This document shows positions 63,983 to 64,000 of a stretch of DNA of 64,000 nucleotides, one piece after another; within the stretch, counting starts at the first letter, position 1; every line of letters starts with the position of its first letter. The notes under the pieces were generated by a model that made no database searches, was not told the origin of the DNA, and was given only the letters and a program-made list of their open reading frames with translations. The translations under genes and the position numbers were made by a program. The stretch is taken from assembly GCA_964446835.1 (NCBI GenBank), contig CAYUQT010000034.1, positions 35,814 through 99,813 on the forward strand. The letters are read 5' to 3'. The DNA is from CAYUQT01 sp964446835. GTDB lineage: Bacteria > Planctomycetota > Phycisphaerae > UBA1845 > JAFGLZ01.

Positions 63983-64000
63983 TGATGGATTTGTGAAGAT

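Noticed and set aside
1..64000. CRISPR arrays, insertion sequences, rRNA operons
   Set aside because: No regularly spaced repeats, transposase frames or rRNA-like stretches were recognised on either strand by reading.

Overview
The window is high-GC bacterial DNA, densely coding on both strands, with no rRNA, tRNA, CRISPR array or insertion sequence that I could recognise. The mix of genes suggests an anaerobic, polysaccharide-degrading bacterium, most likely a planctomycete of the Phycisphaerae type. The indications are Tat-exported Gfo/Idh/MocA, DUF362 and alpha-rhamnosidase proteins, DUF6067 and heparinase-like glycan-active proteins, beta-helix proteins, rubrerythrin, a double-cubane-type reductase, a membrane polyferredoxin and a selenocysteine machinery. 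The taxonomic call is inference from gene content only.

Layout. Bases 1-8200 hold a cut nitroreductase, then glyA, an alpha/beta hydrolase, purN, a homocysteine S-methyltransferase, a GltD/NfnB-type oxidoreductase, rubrerythrin and a UroD-like methyltransferase. The theme is one-carbon and redox metabolism. yidD follows on the other strand. Bases 8300-17300 are a minus-strand run: serine protease, then esterase, DUF6067 glycan protein, sn-glycerol-1-phosphate-dehydrogenase-like enzyme and DegT aminotransferase. Bases 17400-25500 hold a sugar isomerase-like protein, a B12-binding radical SAM protein, a Gfo/Idh/MocA oxidoreductase, a fused membrane/periplasmic polyferredoxin and a GH78 rhamnosidase. 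Bases 26000-30000 hold a CsgG-like lipoprotein, a three-repeat LPP20-like exported protein and a DUF362 protein.

Bases 30000-35730 are the most interesting part. A double-cubane-type reductase and a broken exported gene lie on the minus strand, divergent from selA-selB. Immediately behind selB, with its own Shine-Dalgarno site, is a small membrane-protein frame interrupted by one in-frame TGA. A perfect hairpin starts 13 bases after that TGA and its loop begins 20 bases after it. I read this as a probable small selenoprotein (85 residues, Sec at 31) made by the machinery encoded just upstream.

Bases 35700-45100 hold a Pro/Ala-rich membrane protein, rsmE, a three-gene cluster (SCP2-like protein, class III aminotransferase, lone transketolase N-terminal half), the cheR-cheD-cheB chemotaxis operon, a methyltransferase and hemC. 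Bases 45200-53200 hold a degenerate metallophosphoesterase lipoprotein, a YkgJ-type cysteine-cluster protein, hisS, a PD-(D/E)XK-like protein, three small membrane proteins, bioB, a short conserved-looking protein and a winged-helix regulator with an AT-rich palindromic upstream region. Bases 53300-64000 hold exported glycan-active proteins (heparinase II/III-like with a split tail, beta-helix protein, a repeat-rich WY protein, a GH43/32-like propeller).
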